This document shows positions 12,501 through 25,600 of a stretch of DNA of 64,000 nt, piece after piece. The DNA is from Gerris lacustris (taxonomy: Eukaryota; Arthropoda; Insecta; Hemiptera; Gerridae), in contig OX578279.1 in NCBI GenBank assembly GCA_951217055.1, positions 41,317,610 to 41,381,609 of the forward strand, read 5' to 3'. The notes beneath the pieces are model-generated. The model saw only the letters and a list, made by a program, of their open reading frames with translations. It did not search any database and was not told where the DNA came from. Numbering within the stretch: position 1 is the first letter of the stretch; every line of letters begins with the position of its first letter. Both the position numbers and the translations under genes were made by a program.

Positions 12501-15500
12501 AATTTCAAAAATTCCAGGACAGAAATCAGTTTTAAGATTTAAAAGGGGTATCAAAAAATTTGTTTTGTTACCTTTGGGGCCCAATGGAAGATAGCGTTTG
12601 ATTACAAACTTTAAAGTTTTAAGTTTCAGAGTAGTGGCGAATAAAAAACAAAATGTAGGATAAAAGAGGACTGAAATGTTTTCAACTTTTAAATTAAGCA
12701 CTACAGAGGTAATGTTTTGGTTAACAAACCAAACTAACCAAGATCTGGAATTCGGCCGTCCAGAAACCGTCCAGTCGGCCACTAAAACAACCGAAGGTTT
12801 ACATAACCGTAGTCAGATGATACTGTTGTTATTAGGTGTGTCTTTTCGAAGAGGTTACTTCTCAGTCGATCTAGTTAGTGATTCCGAATGCAACCATGGC
12901 TATGACACCATCACACCGAGATCGATTAATAAAGTATCTTATAATTTAAAATACCTGGTTTTAAGTGACATTCAGAAGAAAATTAAGCTATTGCAATGGC
13001 TTCAAATTTTAGAAAATTTTCTCTATGGAAATCTGTTTTAGATCATTCTTAATCGATTCCTAAAATTTAACACTTTTTTTATGTATGTATGTATACATTA
13101 AGGAGAGGAATGTATCGAATTACAATCAGAAGAAATGTTTTTCTTTAATTAATGGAGACGGAGGTCAAGGAGGTCAAGGAGGCAAGTAAATTTTTTTCTT
13201 TAATTAATGGAGACGGAGGTCAAGGAGGCACCGGAATTTTAGTAAATCCAAGAATAAAACAACACATCAAGTTCTTTAAAGCTTATTCCACCAGGGTTTC
13301 TAAACTAATTATTAAATCTCAGAAAAAAGGAAGTGGAAGAATTAAATTAATTCAAATATACGCACCTACAAGTGCAGCCAGTGAAGATGAGATGGATACA
13401 TTCTATAATAATTTACAGGATGCTATAGAAGAAGATGGATGCCAGTATACATGCATTATAGGAGACTGGAATGCTAAGGTTGGTGAAACAGGGAGAGAAT
13501 CATGCGTAGGCAAGTTGGGATTAGGAGAGAGGAACTCCAGGGGAGAGAGATTGGTAGAGTTTATTCAAGGATTTGACGTGTACATCATGAATACTTTTAT
13601 ATACAGAGATGAAGATGACCGCTGGACCTGGATCAGCCGTGACGGAGAAGTAAAAAATCAAATAGATTATTTTATAGCAAATAATAAAGGTTTAGTAAAA
13701 GATGTAGGTCCTACAGATGAGGTTAATATAGGGAGCGACCACCGACCACTGCATGCCATTTTAAGAGCAAAGAAAAAGAGAACAAAAATAATTAACAACC
13801 GAAGAAATATATGCACTCGGACCCTGAAGGAAAACAGATTTATGGAAAATATGGAAGAAAAAATGTGTACAATAAAGGATGAAACAAACCTAGATATAAA
13901 TGAATTGAATAAATATATCACAGATATGATGGTGAAGACAACGGAGGAGATACAAACAATTTATAAAAATGTCAAGAATAAACTACCTAAAGAAATTAAG
14001 AAGATGTTAGAGAGAAGAAGAAGACTAAAGAGAGAACGAACAACAGATAGGATAGAATTTACAGAACTATCAAAACTAATTAGAAGAGAATTGGAAAATT
14101 GGAAACAGATTAAAGAAATTAATGTAATAGAGCAAGTTGTTAAAGCAGGGACTAGTCTAAAGAAAATTAATAAAAAACATCAGTTAGGAAATAAAACCAT
14201 TATAGCGATGAAAGATGAGGACGGAAATATTAGAAGAGATGGAGATGAAATCTTAAATGTTATCTGCTCCTTCTATAAGAAGCTATATACAAGCGATGAT
14301 ATTAGCATCCAGGGCCAAGAAGAATTTGAACTAAAAAACCAACTAAATGACCAAGAACTTGGTGAATGTGAAATCCTACTGGAAGAAGTAGAAAATGTTA
14401 TAAAGCATCTGAAAGAAGGTAAAGCAGGAGGAGAAGACTATAGTTAATGAACATCTTAAAGCTGGTAGTCGTCCTCTAGCCAAACAACTCTGTGTCTTAT
14501 ATAACCAGTGTCTCAAAAACAATAGAATACCCAATGTTTGGCTAGAGCCAAAACTGATGCTACTGTTTAAAAAAGGTGACAGGATGGAAATAAAAAATTA
14601 TAGACCAATAAATCTTCTATCTGTTTTATACAAAGTATTCATGGCTGTGATAACTAGAAGAATTGGAAGATTAATTGATGAAGCTATTCCGAGTGATCAG
14701 ATAGGGTTTAAGAAGAATTTCTCAACATCTGATGGTATTCTTACTGTAAAGCAGCTTATATCTAAAGCTAATGAGTATCAGATCAAACTATGCCTTCTTT
14801 TCATTGATTTTGAAAAAGCATTTGACACTCTCCACACGGAATCCATTTCTGAAAGAATTGAACATCGATGGAAAATACTTTCAAATATTTAACTATATTT
14901 ATAAGAATTCAAAAATTAAAATTAAATTCCAAGGAAAAGAAAAAATTGTAAATCTAGGTAGAGGCTTGAAGCAAGGTGATGTGCCCTCCGCAAAATTATT
15001 TACTTTGGTATTGGAAAGAGCATTTAAAAGATTAAATTGGGATTATAAATGAATAAAAATAAACGGAGAATACTTTAACAAACTGAAATTCGCCGATGAT
15101 ATAATCCTGATTAGCACATCTGATCGTGAACTGCAAGAAATGACAGACGAACTCATCTTAGTGACTAAAGAAATAGGGCTGAACATCAATGCAACAAAAA
15201 CCAAGGCAATGTTTATAAACAATGATGGAACTATCAAGGTAAACAACGAAGCCGTAGAACAGGTTAAGGAATTCACTTACCTAGGGAGAGTATTGACAGC
15301 TGATGGTAATGATGGTGTGGAAATATCCAGAAGAATTAGTATGGCCTGGAGATCATACAATAAATATAGAAGACTCTTTCAATCTAATGTGAACTAACAA
15401 GAAAAAAGTAAACTCTGGAATAGTGTGGTGTTGCCAGTTCTTACATACGGAGTAGAGACATGGGTCACAACCAATGAATCTATTCAAAGACTACGAGTCA

Positions 15501-18500
15501 CAGTGAGAGCCATGCAGAGAAGTATGACTAAAGTCAGAAGAAGGATGTCAAAATTATGGCTCCAGAAAACTACAGGAATAGAGGATATTGGCAAAACAGT
15601 TTGCTCAAGAAAATGGCAATGGGCAGGCCATTTAATAAGATCAGAAGACAACCGTTGGACAAGGAAAATATTAGAATGGTGCCCAAGGGAATATAAGAGA
15701 AAAAGAGGTAAGCCCAAAAAGAAATGGGAAGAAGATTTTAAAAAAATCTGTGGAGGTACATGGATGAGGGTGGCCAAACAGAGAACCGAATGGAAAAGAA
15801 TGTCGAATGTCTACCTGGATGTATGGCTTCCTCCTCCGTAATTTCAATGCTACATTGCAAATATTGTACCTTTTAAAATGATAATCTTAATCCCTCACAT
15901 TATTATTTTTTCATTAATTTGTTTGAACTAAATTTTAAATACTTTTTTTTTAATGATTTTTAAATTGTAAGTTAAAAATGTTAGATTCTTATTGTTGTTC
16001 TGTTCTATCATTGTAATTTATTTTGTTAATTATTTTGTTATTTATTTTGTTAATTAATTGTTTTATTTAAATTATTGTTAGTTGACCTATTATATCTTAT
16101 ATTAATCTTTATTAATAGTAGAGAGGAAAAAAAAAAAAAAAAAACGAACTCTAATCACCTTTTAAAAAAGGAACCACAGCTAATACTGAATTGCATGTAA
16201 ATTTTAGTGTCATACTATTGTAATTGTAGAAAAACTGTATATGAGCAATAAATGGTATTATGATTATGATATGATGTATACATTGTGACTGGCGTCATAT
16301 GTGAAAAAATGAAGTGGGTTGTTCTACGCCTCAGGGGCTACAAAAAACACTATATAAACCATGGGTCAAATATTAACCGTTCTCCCATAAGTTCAAATTT
16401 TATGATTTTTGTGAGGTCGCATGCCTTTGCGAAAAACACTTATTGCTCCAAATGTATAAAAGCTACAACAAAATTTTTGGTTTCGTTGTAAAGCTGACAA
16501 AATTTCCTACAAGTAAAGTGTAATTTTAATTTTCTTGCCCTCAAATTACATGACAAAAATGTATACAAATTTTATTTTTATGAAAAAATTAAAAAATCTT
16601 TATTCTTTTTGGTTCTATAACTTCGTAAAGAAACGAGCTTAAACTGTTTGGACTTCAGGAAAAACTTCCTTATTTACTAACGTTTCGATCAATATTAATA
16701 TTAATACCCATACATAGGACGGATTTTTTTTAGTAAACTTTGCTTAAAGTAAAAAAGAAACATGTTTACTGTTACTATTAATGACTTACAGGTGAGTAAA
16801 TAATTAAAAGCATGTTATGAAAAGCAAGACTGGTTTAGTATACTCACCTATATGTCAACAAAAACCACAATAAACATGTTTCTTTTTTTACTTTCAGCAA
16901 AGTTTACTAACATTTCCGTCTTATAAATAGGTAATGATATTGATATTAATCGAAACTTTAGTAAATAAGGAAGTTTTTCCTGAAGTCCGTACAGTTTAAG
17001 CTCGGTTCTATTCTAAGTTATGGAACAACAAAGAATTTTTTTTTTAAATTTTTTCTTTAAAATAAAACTTGTATACATTTTTTGTCATGTAATTTAAGGG
17101 AATGAAAATTAAAATTACACTTTTCTTATAGAAAATTTTGTCAGCTTTACAACGAAACCAAAAATTTTGTTCTAGCTTTTATACTTTTTGAGCAATAATT
17201 GTTTTTATGATTGTTTTTTCAAAGGTATGCGATCTAAAATAATTCATAAAATTTGACCTTGTGGGAGAACGGTTAATATTTGACCTATGGTTTATATGAC
17301 ATTTTTTGTAGCCCTTGAGGCATAGATCAACCTACTTAATTTTTTCACATATATGGCCAGTCTCCCTGTATATGTATGTGTCACTCCAGACAGTCTCACA
17401 TATGCACTAACACATAAAAAATCCAAACAAATTTTAAAATGTCAATAATATCAAAAGAAAGGGTGAGTTCGTTGGCCTATTTTTTGGAGTTCATTTTTCA
17501 GGGTCAGGGGTCAAATTTTGACAATTTATGGTCAAAAATGGAGTGTACTAAATTTTTTCTTTCACCCATCCAAATTCTAAATCAAAATTTTCCTATGTTA
17601 TCATAAACCAATAATACGCACATTTCTTTGAATTTGCACATTAAGTCATGGTGCATGACTGGTCTTTTTTTAAAAAAAAATCCTTTCCAAACCTTGATTC
17701 TTTCCAGATTCCTAATAATCTGGATAAAGGTATTAACATCGAAATAACACATATGGGATTAGTAGAATTTATGATTTATTTATTTTGAATTTCACACACT
17801 CTATTATTGAGAATAAAGATTTTAATGTAACATTTTCCAAATAATCACACTACCTAATCTTTGTTAGCAGTGATACTATTGAAACCACCATGACTCTAAC
17901 CAGAACAAACTGCCGTTCGATATTCCAGTAAACCTGGTAAGTGATTCCAAACGCACCCTTAGCCTTAGTCTTCCCCCCCAGAAGGGAGAGCATTTTTTCT
18001 TAACCAAGTTTGTTAAATTGAGTCAACTATAAACTTTTAACACTTTGTTGTACTAAGATTTAGAATGAAGTAATCTCAGCACACTGTTACAAGTAGATTA
18101 CAGTCCTGGATTCAACCAGCGGAGATATTTTTTTCCATCATCTTTATAGTTAATTTAATTACTGCTGGGACTTAAGGAAAAAAAATATGCTCCCTTTAGA
18201 GATATTTTCACCCCTCCTTGGGTCATTCTCAAGATGACTGACTAGAAGATCACACTACATTGAATTCTTTTAATTAAAATTGAAATTTTATTGAACCGTC
18301 TGATTCTCGTAAATTTAGATAATGTTTCCTACACTTAAAGGTAAAATGCACAATTTTTATTTCCCGTTTTACCTCTTACTTTATTTCACCCTACTTTTTA
18401 CTTGCTTGTCCACTACACTTACTACACTACGCTAAAGGAATTGTATTATTTTCCCTTAAGACCCAACAGCAATTAAATTAAACAATACAAGGAACCAACT

Positions 18501-19063
18501 ATTCTACTTACTTTGAGAGTTAATTGTACAAAGGTATATTTTAATTTAAGAGCACAGGGGTGATGATTATGTCCTTTTTGTCAAAGAGAGAAGAAAATAG
18601 TGTGTTGCGGGCTTGGGACATGTACCTATTCTAAATCTGTTCCCTTCATAGTTTTAAGTAAGATTAGACAAAGAAAACAATGGACAACTCAGTAAACACA
18701 ACAAAGTAATATTCCTTAGAATATTTGGGTTCTAAATTAGTATAAAATACCAAAACGTTATTTATTAATTTTATAATATTTAAAATCGAATGACTTCGAT
18801 ATAAATTGTTATTAGTCGAGCTTGATTGAATAATTTGAATAAGCTAAACTAAACTACAAGCAAAACTAAATTATGTTAAACTATTTTTAAAATTAAAATT
18901 ACTAGCAGTAGAATATTTACCTTTCGGAGCCTAAAGGAGAAGGCGGTAAATGAAATGGTATGCGATCCACATTCAAATGCGTTCTTGTCTTAGATCCAAG
19001 ATATGGCGTACGAATGGACGAGGGAGGCTTACCACGGGAACTATTTGTAGGGCTTTTCTTCAT
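9506..19063 (-). CDS. Eight-exon gene, uncharacterised protein, head-to-head with ataxin-3
   Basis: Exons, in transcript order: 18921-19063, 12132-12243, 11611-11841, 10938-11235, 10342-10443, 10152-10230, 9818-9938, 9506-9625. All have GT donors and AG acceptors, and together they give one frame of 1206 nt (401 residues plus TGA). I do not recognise the protein. What can be seen: a basic, proline-rich start (MKKSPTNSSRGKPPSS); a likely helical part at residues 70-190 with a Trp/Cys-rich stretch (about 183-209, including CNEWLGGAAWCPCGG); two RRWS motifs at 220-223 and 237-240, of which RRWSVP also fits the R-x-x-S-x-P type of 14-3-3 site; and a Ser-rich tract at about 330-362. There is no signal peptide or membrane segment, so it is probably an intracellular scaffold or adaptor (inference). 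After the TGA the frame stays open for 20 Pro-rich codons (see findings). Intron 1 is 6.7 kb and full of transposons. The start was chosen because it is the first ATG of the exon facing the ataxin-3 promoter. Confidence 0.82.
12427..12610. repeat. Partial copy of a dispersed repeat (family of 27478 and 37407)
   Basis: It begins with the hairpin-like GCTTCCGAGCTTACC / GGTAATGAAAGC and goes on with AAAAATTCCAGGACAGAAATC, closely matching 27478-27590. The homology fades after about 12600. It lies in intron 1 of the minus-strand gene. Confidence 0.6.
12611..13140. other. Intronic sequence with an unexplained open frame
   Basis: A plus-strand frame of 121 codons (12676-13041) is open here but shows no domain. 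It overlaps an opposite-strand frame and lies inside an intron. I do not call it a gene. Confidence 0.4.
13141..15841 (+). pseudogene. Degenerate RTE-type LINE: endonuclease and reverse transcriptase
   Basis: This is a non-LTR retrotransposon reading frame, opposite in strand to the host gene. The first part (13152-14447) is an apurinic-type endonuclease with the usual blocks: QIYAPTSA, IIGDWNAKVG, a QIDYF block and the catalytic GSDHRPL. The reverse transcriptase follows, with KKGDRMEIKNYRPINLLSVLYK, LLFIDFEKAFDTL (14800s) and FADDIILIS (about 15091-15117), the catalytic Asp pair. A C-terminal block (LPVLTYGVETW, KWQWAGHLIR) ends at 15841. Damage: a frameshift near 14440, another near 14870, an in-frame TGA at 15050 and an in-frame TAA at 15395. 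The start of the endonuclease is missing and the extreme 5' end carries a 55-bp direct duplication. The copy is dead. The RTE assignment rests on motif style and on the lack of RNase H and gag. Confidence 0.88.
15842..16145 (+). repeat. 3' tail of the RTE-type LINE
   Basis: AT-rich sequence after the last codon, with a repeated TTATTTTGTTAATTA stretch, ending in an 18-base A run at about 16127-16144. It is probably the element's 3' end; the exact border is not fixed because I found no clear target duplication. Confidence 0.5.
16279..17370. mobile_element. Fold-back (long inverted repeat) MITE, about 1.1 kb
   Basis: The left arm, from TACATTGTGACTGGC to about 16770, and the right arm, about 16865 to 17370, are inverted copies over nearly their whole length. 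Matching blocks include CCGTTCTCCCA, GGTCAAATATTAACCG and AAACATGTTTCTT. The ends read TACA(T/G)(T/G)G-GACTGGC, and TA pairs flank them. The open frame at 16285-16491 lies inside an arm and is not a gene. It is probably a non-autonomous Tc1/mariner-like element (inference from the TA flanks). It sits in intron 1 of the minus-strand gene, where a transcript could form a hairpin of about 490 bp. Confidence 0.8.
17371..18148. other. Intronic sequence, no feature recognised
   Basis: Part of intron 1 of the minus-strand gene. It has no coding frame or clear repeat end, apart from a C-rich patch near 17970. Confidence 0.5.
18149..18482. mobile_element. Probable small inverted-repeat element
   Basis: The left end (TTAATTTAATTACTGCTGGG, then ACTTAAGGAAAA) matches the right end read inward (TTTAATTTAATTGCTGTTGG, then GTCTTAAGGGAAAA) with few mismatches over about 34 bp. 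The interior of about 265 bp has no frame. No clear target duplication was found. Confidence 0.55.
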
Positions 19064-19627
19064 TGTTAGCCGATAAAAAGTGAATTGGTAAACTTCTCTA
19101 GTTCATATACGTCTATGATCATAGTTAAACAATAGAATGATAGATGATAAAATACTTATAATTAGGGGCAAACACTATTAAAGTATCACAAAGACAGATC
19201 GGGACTCGACAAAAAGGTCACAGTACAAATAAAAAACTTGATCAATTAACACATTTGAATTGAAACTAATATTTTTCGATTAAAACAAATACAATATTTA
19301 CTCGAAATTAAAATAAAATAAAATAATTATAGCAATTTTCCAATGAAGAATATAGAAACGAGTTTAAAAATAAATTGTTCTTTTCAAGACTCCTTCCATT
19401 ATTTTGAGTTTAGCACTGAGGAAGGTTTTAAAAGATAAGAAAGGTTTTATAACATAGGTTATAAACTTCCCGTGTGTTTCACAACTTTTGGATCTATAAA
19501 ACTAAATTTAAACTAAAGTATTTTTGCGACAAATTAGTGTTATCATTCTTTAGTATTACTTTAATGCATGGAATGAATATATTTGACAGTTAGTACTTGA
19601 AAAACTCATCTATCTGTTTACTGTAAA
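19064..19627. promoter_or_regulatory. Shared bidirectional promoter region
   Basis: These are the 564 bp between the start codons of the minus-strand gene and ataxin-3. It must hold both 5' untranslated regions (unless there are upstream non-coding exons) and both transcription starts. I see no obvious TATA box placed for either gene; compact divergent promoters of housekeeping genes are usually TATA-less (family knowledge). The exact start sites cannot be set from the sequence. Confidence 0.6.
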
Positions 19628-22600
19628 ATGGAGTCAATCTTTCACGAAAAAGTAAGTTCCCCTTTTACTTTTAATATAAATTAAGTCCAATGTACCTCTT
19701 AAAATGTATTGTACTTATTCAATATTAGTTGATTGGCCTCAATAATGAATTATGCTTGAATAGTTGAGACATTTTATGCGTTTTGACCAAATGATGAACT
19801 TTTCGAGGGACAGAAACCAGTGTATTATCATTACATAGGTTGTGGAGCACTAAGTGTTTTTATTCGGTTCAGGTCAATATTTAAGTTATAAACATTTTTT
19901 AAACAATGAAATGATCAAGGAGTTCGTTCTTAAAGTTTTAGGAAACCCGAAATTGCATCAGATACTGCTACAAAAAATTAATAAATAAGGGGTAAGTATT
20001 ACAAACTAAGTGAATTCATATACATAAGAGAAATATTGTACTTATATAAGCTCTTTCGTGCTTTAAAGTGTAAGTACACATCTCTTAATAGTAATTTAGA
20101 TCATTTTATGCCTACCTAGGGGATTTTAAAGATATAGTTAGGGTACTTACTTTTTTACTTAAGCTCCCCCTATATCACTTTGTTTTAATAGATAAAGGAT
20201 ATTTAGATAAAGGAACATTTACAGAGTAGTATATATTCCTTAGTCTACATTACTATCCGTCCGATGGGACTAAGGAATATCATACTTGTGTATATGAATG
20301 CGTGGCTGAACTGAACGAGATGATACGGTCGAGAATCGCTTGGCGGCACAACTTTGCTTAATTTATACACTTGAGAGATTATATTCCTTTGTCAAACAGT
20401 ACATTTGTATGATTTAAACATATGAGAAATGATATATGTATGATTTGTTCATAGGAGGGTTTATATCCCTTTGTCAAAAAAATACGTTAAGAGTTAAAAT
20501 ACGTTAGAGTCCACCATCTTTTCTATAAACCGTATCATATTGTTCAGTTTTACCGAATGCGTGATAATATCCCTTAGTATTAACTATTAAGATTAAGGAA
20601 TATTAAATGCATGCTAAGAAAACTGTAGTACTCATTGTCCTTTTCTGTTTTTCTGTATAAGATTTAGTCTTACACTTGATAAGACATGATTTTAAAATAG
20701 CGTAATAAAACTGCCCCTGGCGTCTCAATGTCTTAAAGAGACCAACACTCAAACCTATGAGAAAACCAGGGGGGGGGGGGGGGGGGGGGTGCTAAGGTAA
20801 ATAAGTAGTAAAAAATGGTGCTAAGTGGGTATTAGAAGCAGTAAGACTACATGGGTCCAGGTTGCAAATCCAGTTTTCCAAAACTTCTTATGGTATTCTA
20901 TCAACTAAGCAGGCTTACAGACCCATAGAAAGTGAGATGTGTGACAGTGATTGGAAAGAAGAAATAATAGTCTAATATTTTTTTTCTCATTAGATTGACA
21001 AGTCTACTACAGTTGGATCAAGATGATAATCTCAATTTTTTAGTTTTTGGTAGTTTTCATACTACGGAAAGTTAAGTATTTTTCACTGTCTGTTTCCCGT
21101 AGTTAATAATAATTATAATTTGATTTAGATGATAATCTCATAATTATCATCTCAGTCAATAACTGTGACTGCTCAAGTTAGCCAGCCTACAACAGGGTAA
21201 AATTAAGCCACTAGGCAGTTATTCTTAGGGCCTTGCTTCTCCGCCTGTGACATTTTTGTTTGCCTACTTTTTCCGACCTTATAGACTTCAAAATCATGAG
21301 CTCTCGTTGGCTCTCCTTCCTATTTTTTATTATATTCCCATGCGGCCAGAGTTAACTCTTTTTCTTGATACAACTGTACATTACCTCTTGCTTTTGTATG
21401 ATTTATCTCTGATTATCATTTACTGGTATCATCATAATTAATGCTAACAAATTGTAGCCTAGGTTTATGGGGCCAGAGTGAATAAATCTAGATCTATTAT
21501 AAGATAAGATATTATAAGATCTAGATTCTAGTTCAGTATTGATGTTGATTACTTGTACTTCTCTACTTACGATTAATCTACTTCTCCTCAACACCATGTG
21601 TCAAGTTTTGTTGTCTTATTACATGGTCAACATCCCACAGTCCTGTTCTTTCTGTATCCTCTAGGTTCAGTTTTTAGTTGTATTCTGATAGTATTAAACA
21701 TACATGCCAGACAAATATTGGATATTCTTCATCTAACTTGGCTACATATTTAAACAAAAAATATTTAAAGATTCAGTGCAACTATTTTGAAAGTGTATTA
21801 ACTTACCTAATTGTTTTTGTTTTGGAGCTATAGACAGGAAGTAAATTTGTATTGTATGTACTGCTAATAAATGGTGAGTTTGGGGTTGAGAGTCAAGCAC
21901 TTGGCTGTTTATAATCTAAAAATCACTATTTATTCCTGGTTACTTAATGTTATGCAGGTTGTGATATGAGGTGTGGAGTTGACTGAATGAATTATGAAGG
22001 GGAGATTTGTGTTCAAATATTTAAGTAATTTAAATATTTGAGTTATTTTCTTTTAACATTCTAATTTCTTCTACATCATCTATCAAATAAATATTTGAGA
22101 AGATCTTCTTGAATACTTAATTTAACTTTGTTTTGACTTGCGATTTGATGTTTATCCTTTACTCTTAATAACTAGAGCACCTACATGTACAATTTACTTC
22201 TATCAGCACATTGACCCTAAACTTAGTTTATTAGGGCTTACTTGGTTTCAATAAAATTTCTGAAAACATTGTAAATCTAAAACTTTGTTTTTACATTTGG
22301 ACTGATCCTCGCTATCCTAAAATCTATTTGGTAAACAGTCAATATCCAAATAGTTATTTTTAAAAAGTTGTGTATTATTTAAAATGTATATAAAGACAAA
22401 CCTCTACTTATGTTATACTTATATTAATATTATTGATTTATTTACATTTTAATGCATAGCTGCATATGTGCTCTTATTTTGTTAATTTGAGTCTTTTTTT
22501 TCTTACATAATATATAATTTAGAAGAAAAAAAACTTTTTTCCTTTTAAAGAAAATAGGAAGAGAGTGGTAAATCAGACTTACGAAAAAGCTGTGTGAATG

Positions 22601-25600
22601 ATCTACTTTTGTAAGTTGAGGTTTGTCAGCATTATATTGTTTTAGTTTGCTTCACAATCTATTATTTGGTCATTTCAGCAAGAAGGTTCATTATGTGCCC
22701 AGCATTGTCTGAACGCTCTTCTACAGGGGCCATATTTTACCCCTGTGGACTTAGCTTCCCTGGCTCAAAGGATGGATGATGAAGAGCGTATGCGAATGGC
22801 CGAATCTGGAGAAGATTCTGATGATTATCGACGGTTTGTTCAGGTAATCATTTCTTAATTAAATTTACCTTATTAATTGGTTATCCTTATTCATTTTTTT
22901 AAAGGAAAATATATACATATATATGTATAATATATATATTTGTAATTTTAAAGCATATTTTATTTTCTTACAGCAACCTTCAGGTAATATGGATGATAGT
23001 GGTTATTTTTCTGTGCAAGTTATAAGTTCAGCACTTGATGTTTGGGGCCTTGATCTTGTGCCTTTTAGTAGTTCAGAACCTTTAGCTGTTGAAGCCCAGC
23101 ATAACCCTGAGTAAGTAATAAGAATAATTATATATTATTATAAAGTGTACCATAATTATCATTGTTGAATTCTCAGCCTGAGTCTAATACACCTAGGACT
23201 TTCCTAGGAGACTGCATCCTGATTCAATGCTGACTGTGGCATAACTGAGGAATCCGGCTACCCCCTGTAAATTAAGAGAATGCGCCCCTTATAATCTTTC
23301 TTTCCCCTCTTTTTTGGTTAATGAGGGATAGATGGAATGGGGACAATAAAATAATACGTTCAATAAACTCAATGCTGCATCTTGTTTATTAAAACAGTGT
23401 ATGATAGACCATAGAATTCCAAACTTTTTTGCACTGTACACCACTTGCTATTTTTTTTGTGTTCCATAAACTCCCTGCCTGCCTACTATTGAATTTTCCT
23501 AAACATAATAACTTCAAATAAGTTTTTGTCAGTTGACACAGTGCTGCTCACTAGGATAGGGTTCTTTGTAAAGTGGACAGTTTTAAAAATTCGGTTCAAT
23601 AAATTTGAACAAAACTTTTTCATATACAGTGCACACTGCTTAATATAATCAAAGTTAATATTATTAACTGCTTAGTGTGATCAAAATAGTCTCTTAGTAA
23701 GCATATCTCATTGTACATTGTTAAGGTAAAGGTTAATCAATTTTAACACAGTTATTGCTTTTGTTCAGTTAGTTTTGTTACTGTTATTGCTCATAGCCTT
23801 TCACCGTTGAGAATTAGTCTATAGTTTGTTTAAAATTAGTTTGCCTAATGACCTGTAGAAATACCCCTTTCAATAGTTTAATCTAATATTGATACACCCA
23901 GTATATGATACGTATATTATAAGAAACCATAAACAGGAATTAAGGTTTTTACTATTCTTTTAGCTAGAATTATTTTCATCAAGTTATTTGTCTTCAAATT
24001 TGTTCACTTAATTAATAATATTGAGAGCTTCATTTAGATTCAATCTTGCAGGTGGTAATTTTTGCTTATAAGGTTTTAGTAGGTTTCAAATGGTTATACT
24101 TATTGATTTTCCATTAAGAAAATATGCCAGGTCAATCTGAAACAGTTTTTACATTTTTATTATAGTATTCATTTTTGAGTGCTTTATAACACTTGTTTGA
24201 TCATTTAAACTATATCCTTTTAATTAATTATGTGGTTTATGTTAAATGTTTTACTATTATTTTAAAAATATACTTTATCTGTCTAATTTATAATAATTTT
24301 TTAATTTTTTATTGTTAAATGAGTTATCATGATTAATTCTTAAAGAGATACATTATCCTCTTCCTATCATTACTAAAGTTAATGTCTAAAGATAAACAAA
24401 TATTTTCCACTCAAATTATCTGTTAATTCCTGTCATTAGTAAGTAACACTCAAAGAACAGAATGATTCCTGCTACCTTATGCTTATTTTTTATTTTGTTA
24501 TCAGGTTCATGACAGCTTATATCTGTAACTACCGAGACCACTGGTTTACTATAAGAAAACTTGGATTTCAATGGTTCAACCTCAATTCTCTCCTTAAAGA
24601 TCCAGAACTTATCACTGATACTTATTTGGCAATTTTTTTGGCTCAACTTCAAGAAGAAGGTATATTTTATGTAAAAAAAATAATTAGTTGTAATAATTAT
24701 GCAGTTAATTACGTTGTTTATTATTATACTACTAATAGTCTAGGAGATAGCATGCAAAAAAAGTCTGACTAAATCAAGCTAGAATTTTGTGTATAAGTAA
24801 ATGTTTTGGTGCCTTTTAAGAATATAAGGTTGGCTAAGTTCATCTGGGGGACTTAGCTTGGCAATAGGCATTTGAAAAAAACCAATACTTGGAGAGCAGC
24901 CATGTCCCTCCCTTTATGGTGGACAATTTGATTTTCATGATCCTGAGTATGAACTTAGTAGACTAATTATAAAGTTGATAATAGTTTGTCACTTAATAAG
25001 TTAGTTAGTCAGTAATAAGGTAGGTTTGTTTTTCTCAAATGCCTATTTCCTAGCTATGTCCCGCAGCCGACCACATATTCTTAAAAGGCATCAAAAGCTT
25101 ATACACAAAATTCTAGCTTGATGTCAGTCAAACACTTTTTTGCACGCTAACTCCTGGACTATAATTATTAATGAACCTAGAATTTTATATAAGGCAGAGT
25201 AATAATTACAACACATTTTATGGAGACACCGAATTGCATGATATACTTACGGTGTACTACGTTACACACTATGGCATACTTCGAAATGTGCTTGTTTTAC
25301 TTCTCTAAAACTCAGTGGAACATGGAATTTGACAATAGAAAACTATATGTATAATAATATTCAAAGTGAAATATATTTTAGTAAATTTTATCTATAATCT
25401 AATTATTATAAATTGAAATGTCATACATTTTTTCAGGCTATTCAATATTTGTTGTACAAGGAATTCTGCCTCAATGCCCCGCAGATGAGGAATTAAAACT
25501 TTTCCCTGCTGAAAGAAAGCCTAGAAGTACCACTGCACAATCAATTGCTATTGATGCTAACGAGCCAGAATTAGAAAGAGCTATCAGGTTGGTAAATTAC

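Noticed and set aside
13667..13921. Minus-strand frame of 84 codons
   Set aside because: Antisense to the endonuclease part of the LINE; it has no domain and the sense strand explains the openness.
13141..15841. Active retrotransposon
   Set aside because: At least two frameshifts, two in-frame stops and a missing start show that this copy cannot make a working protein.
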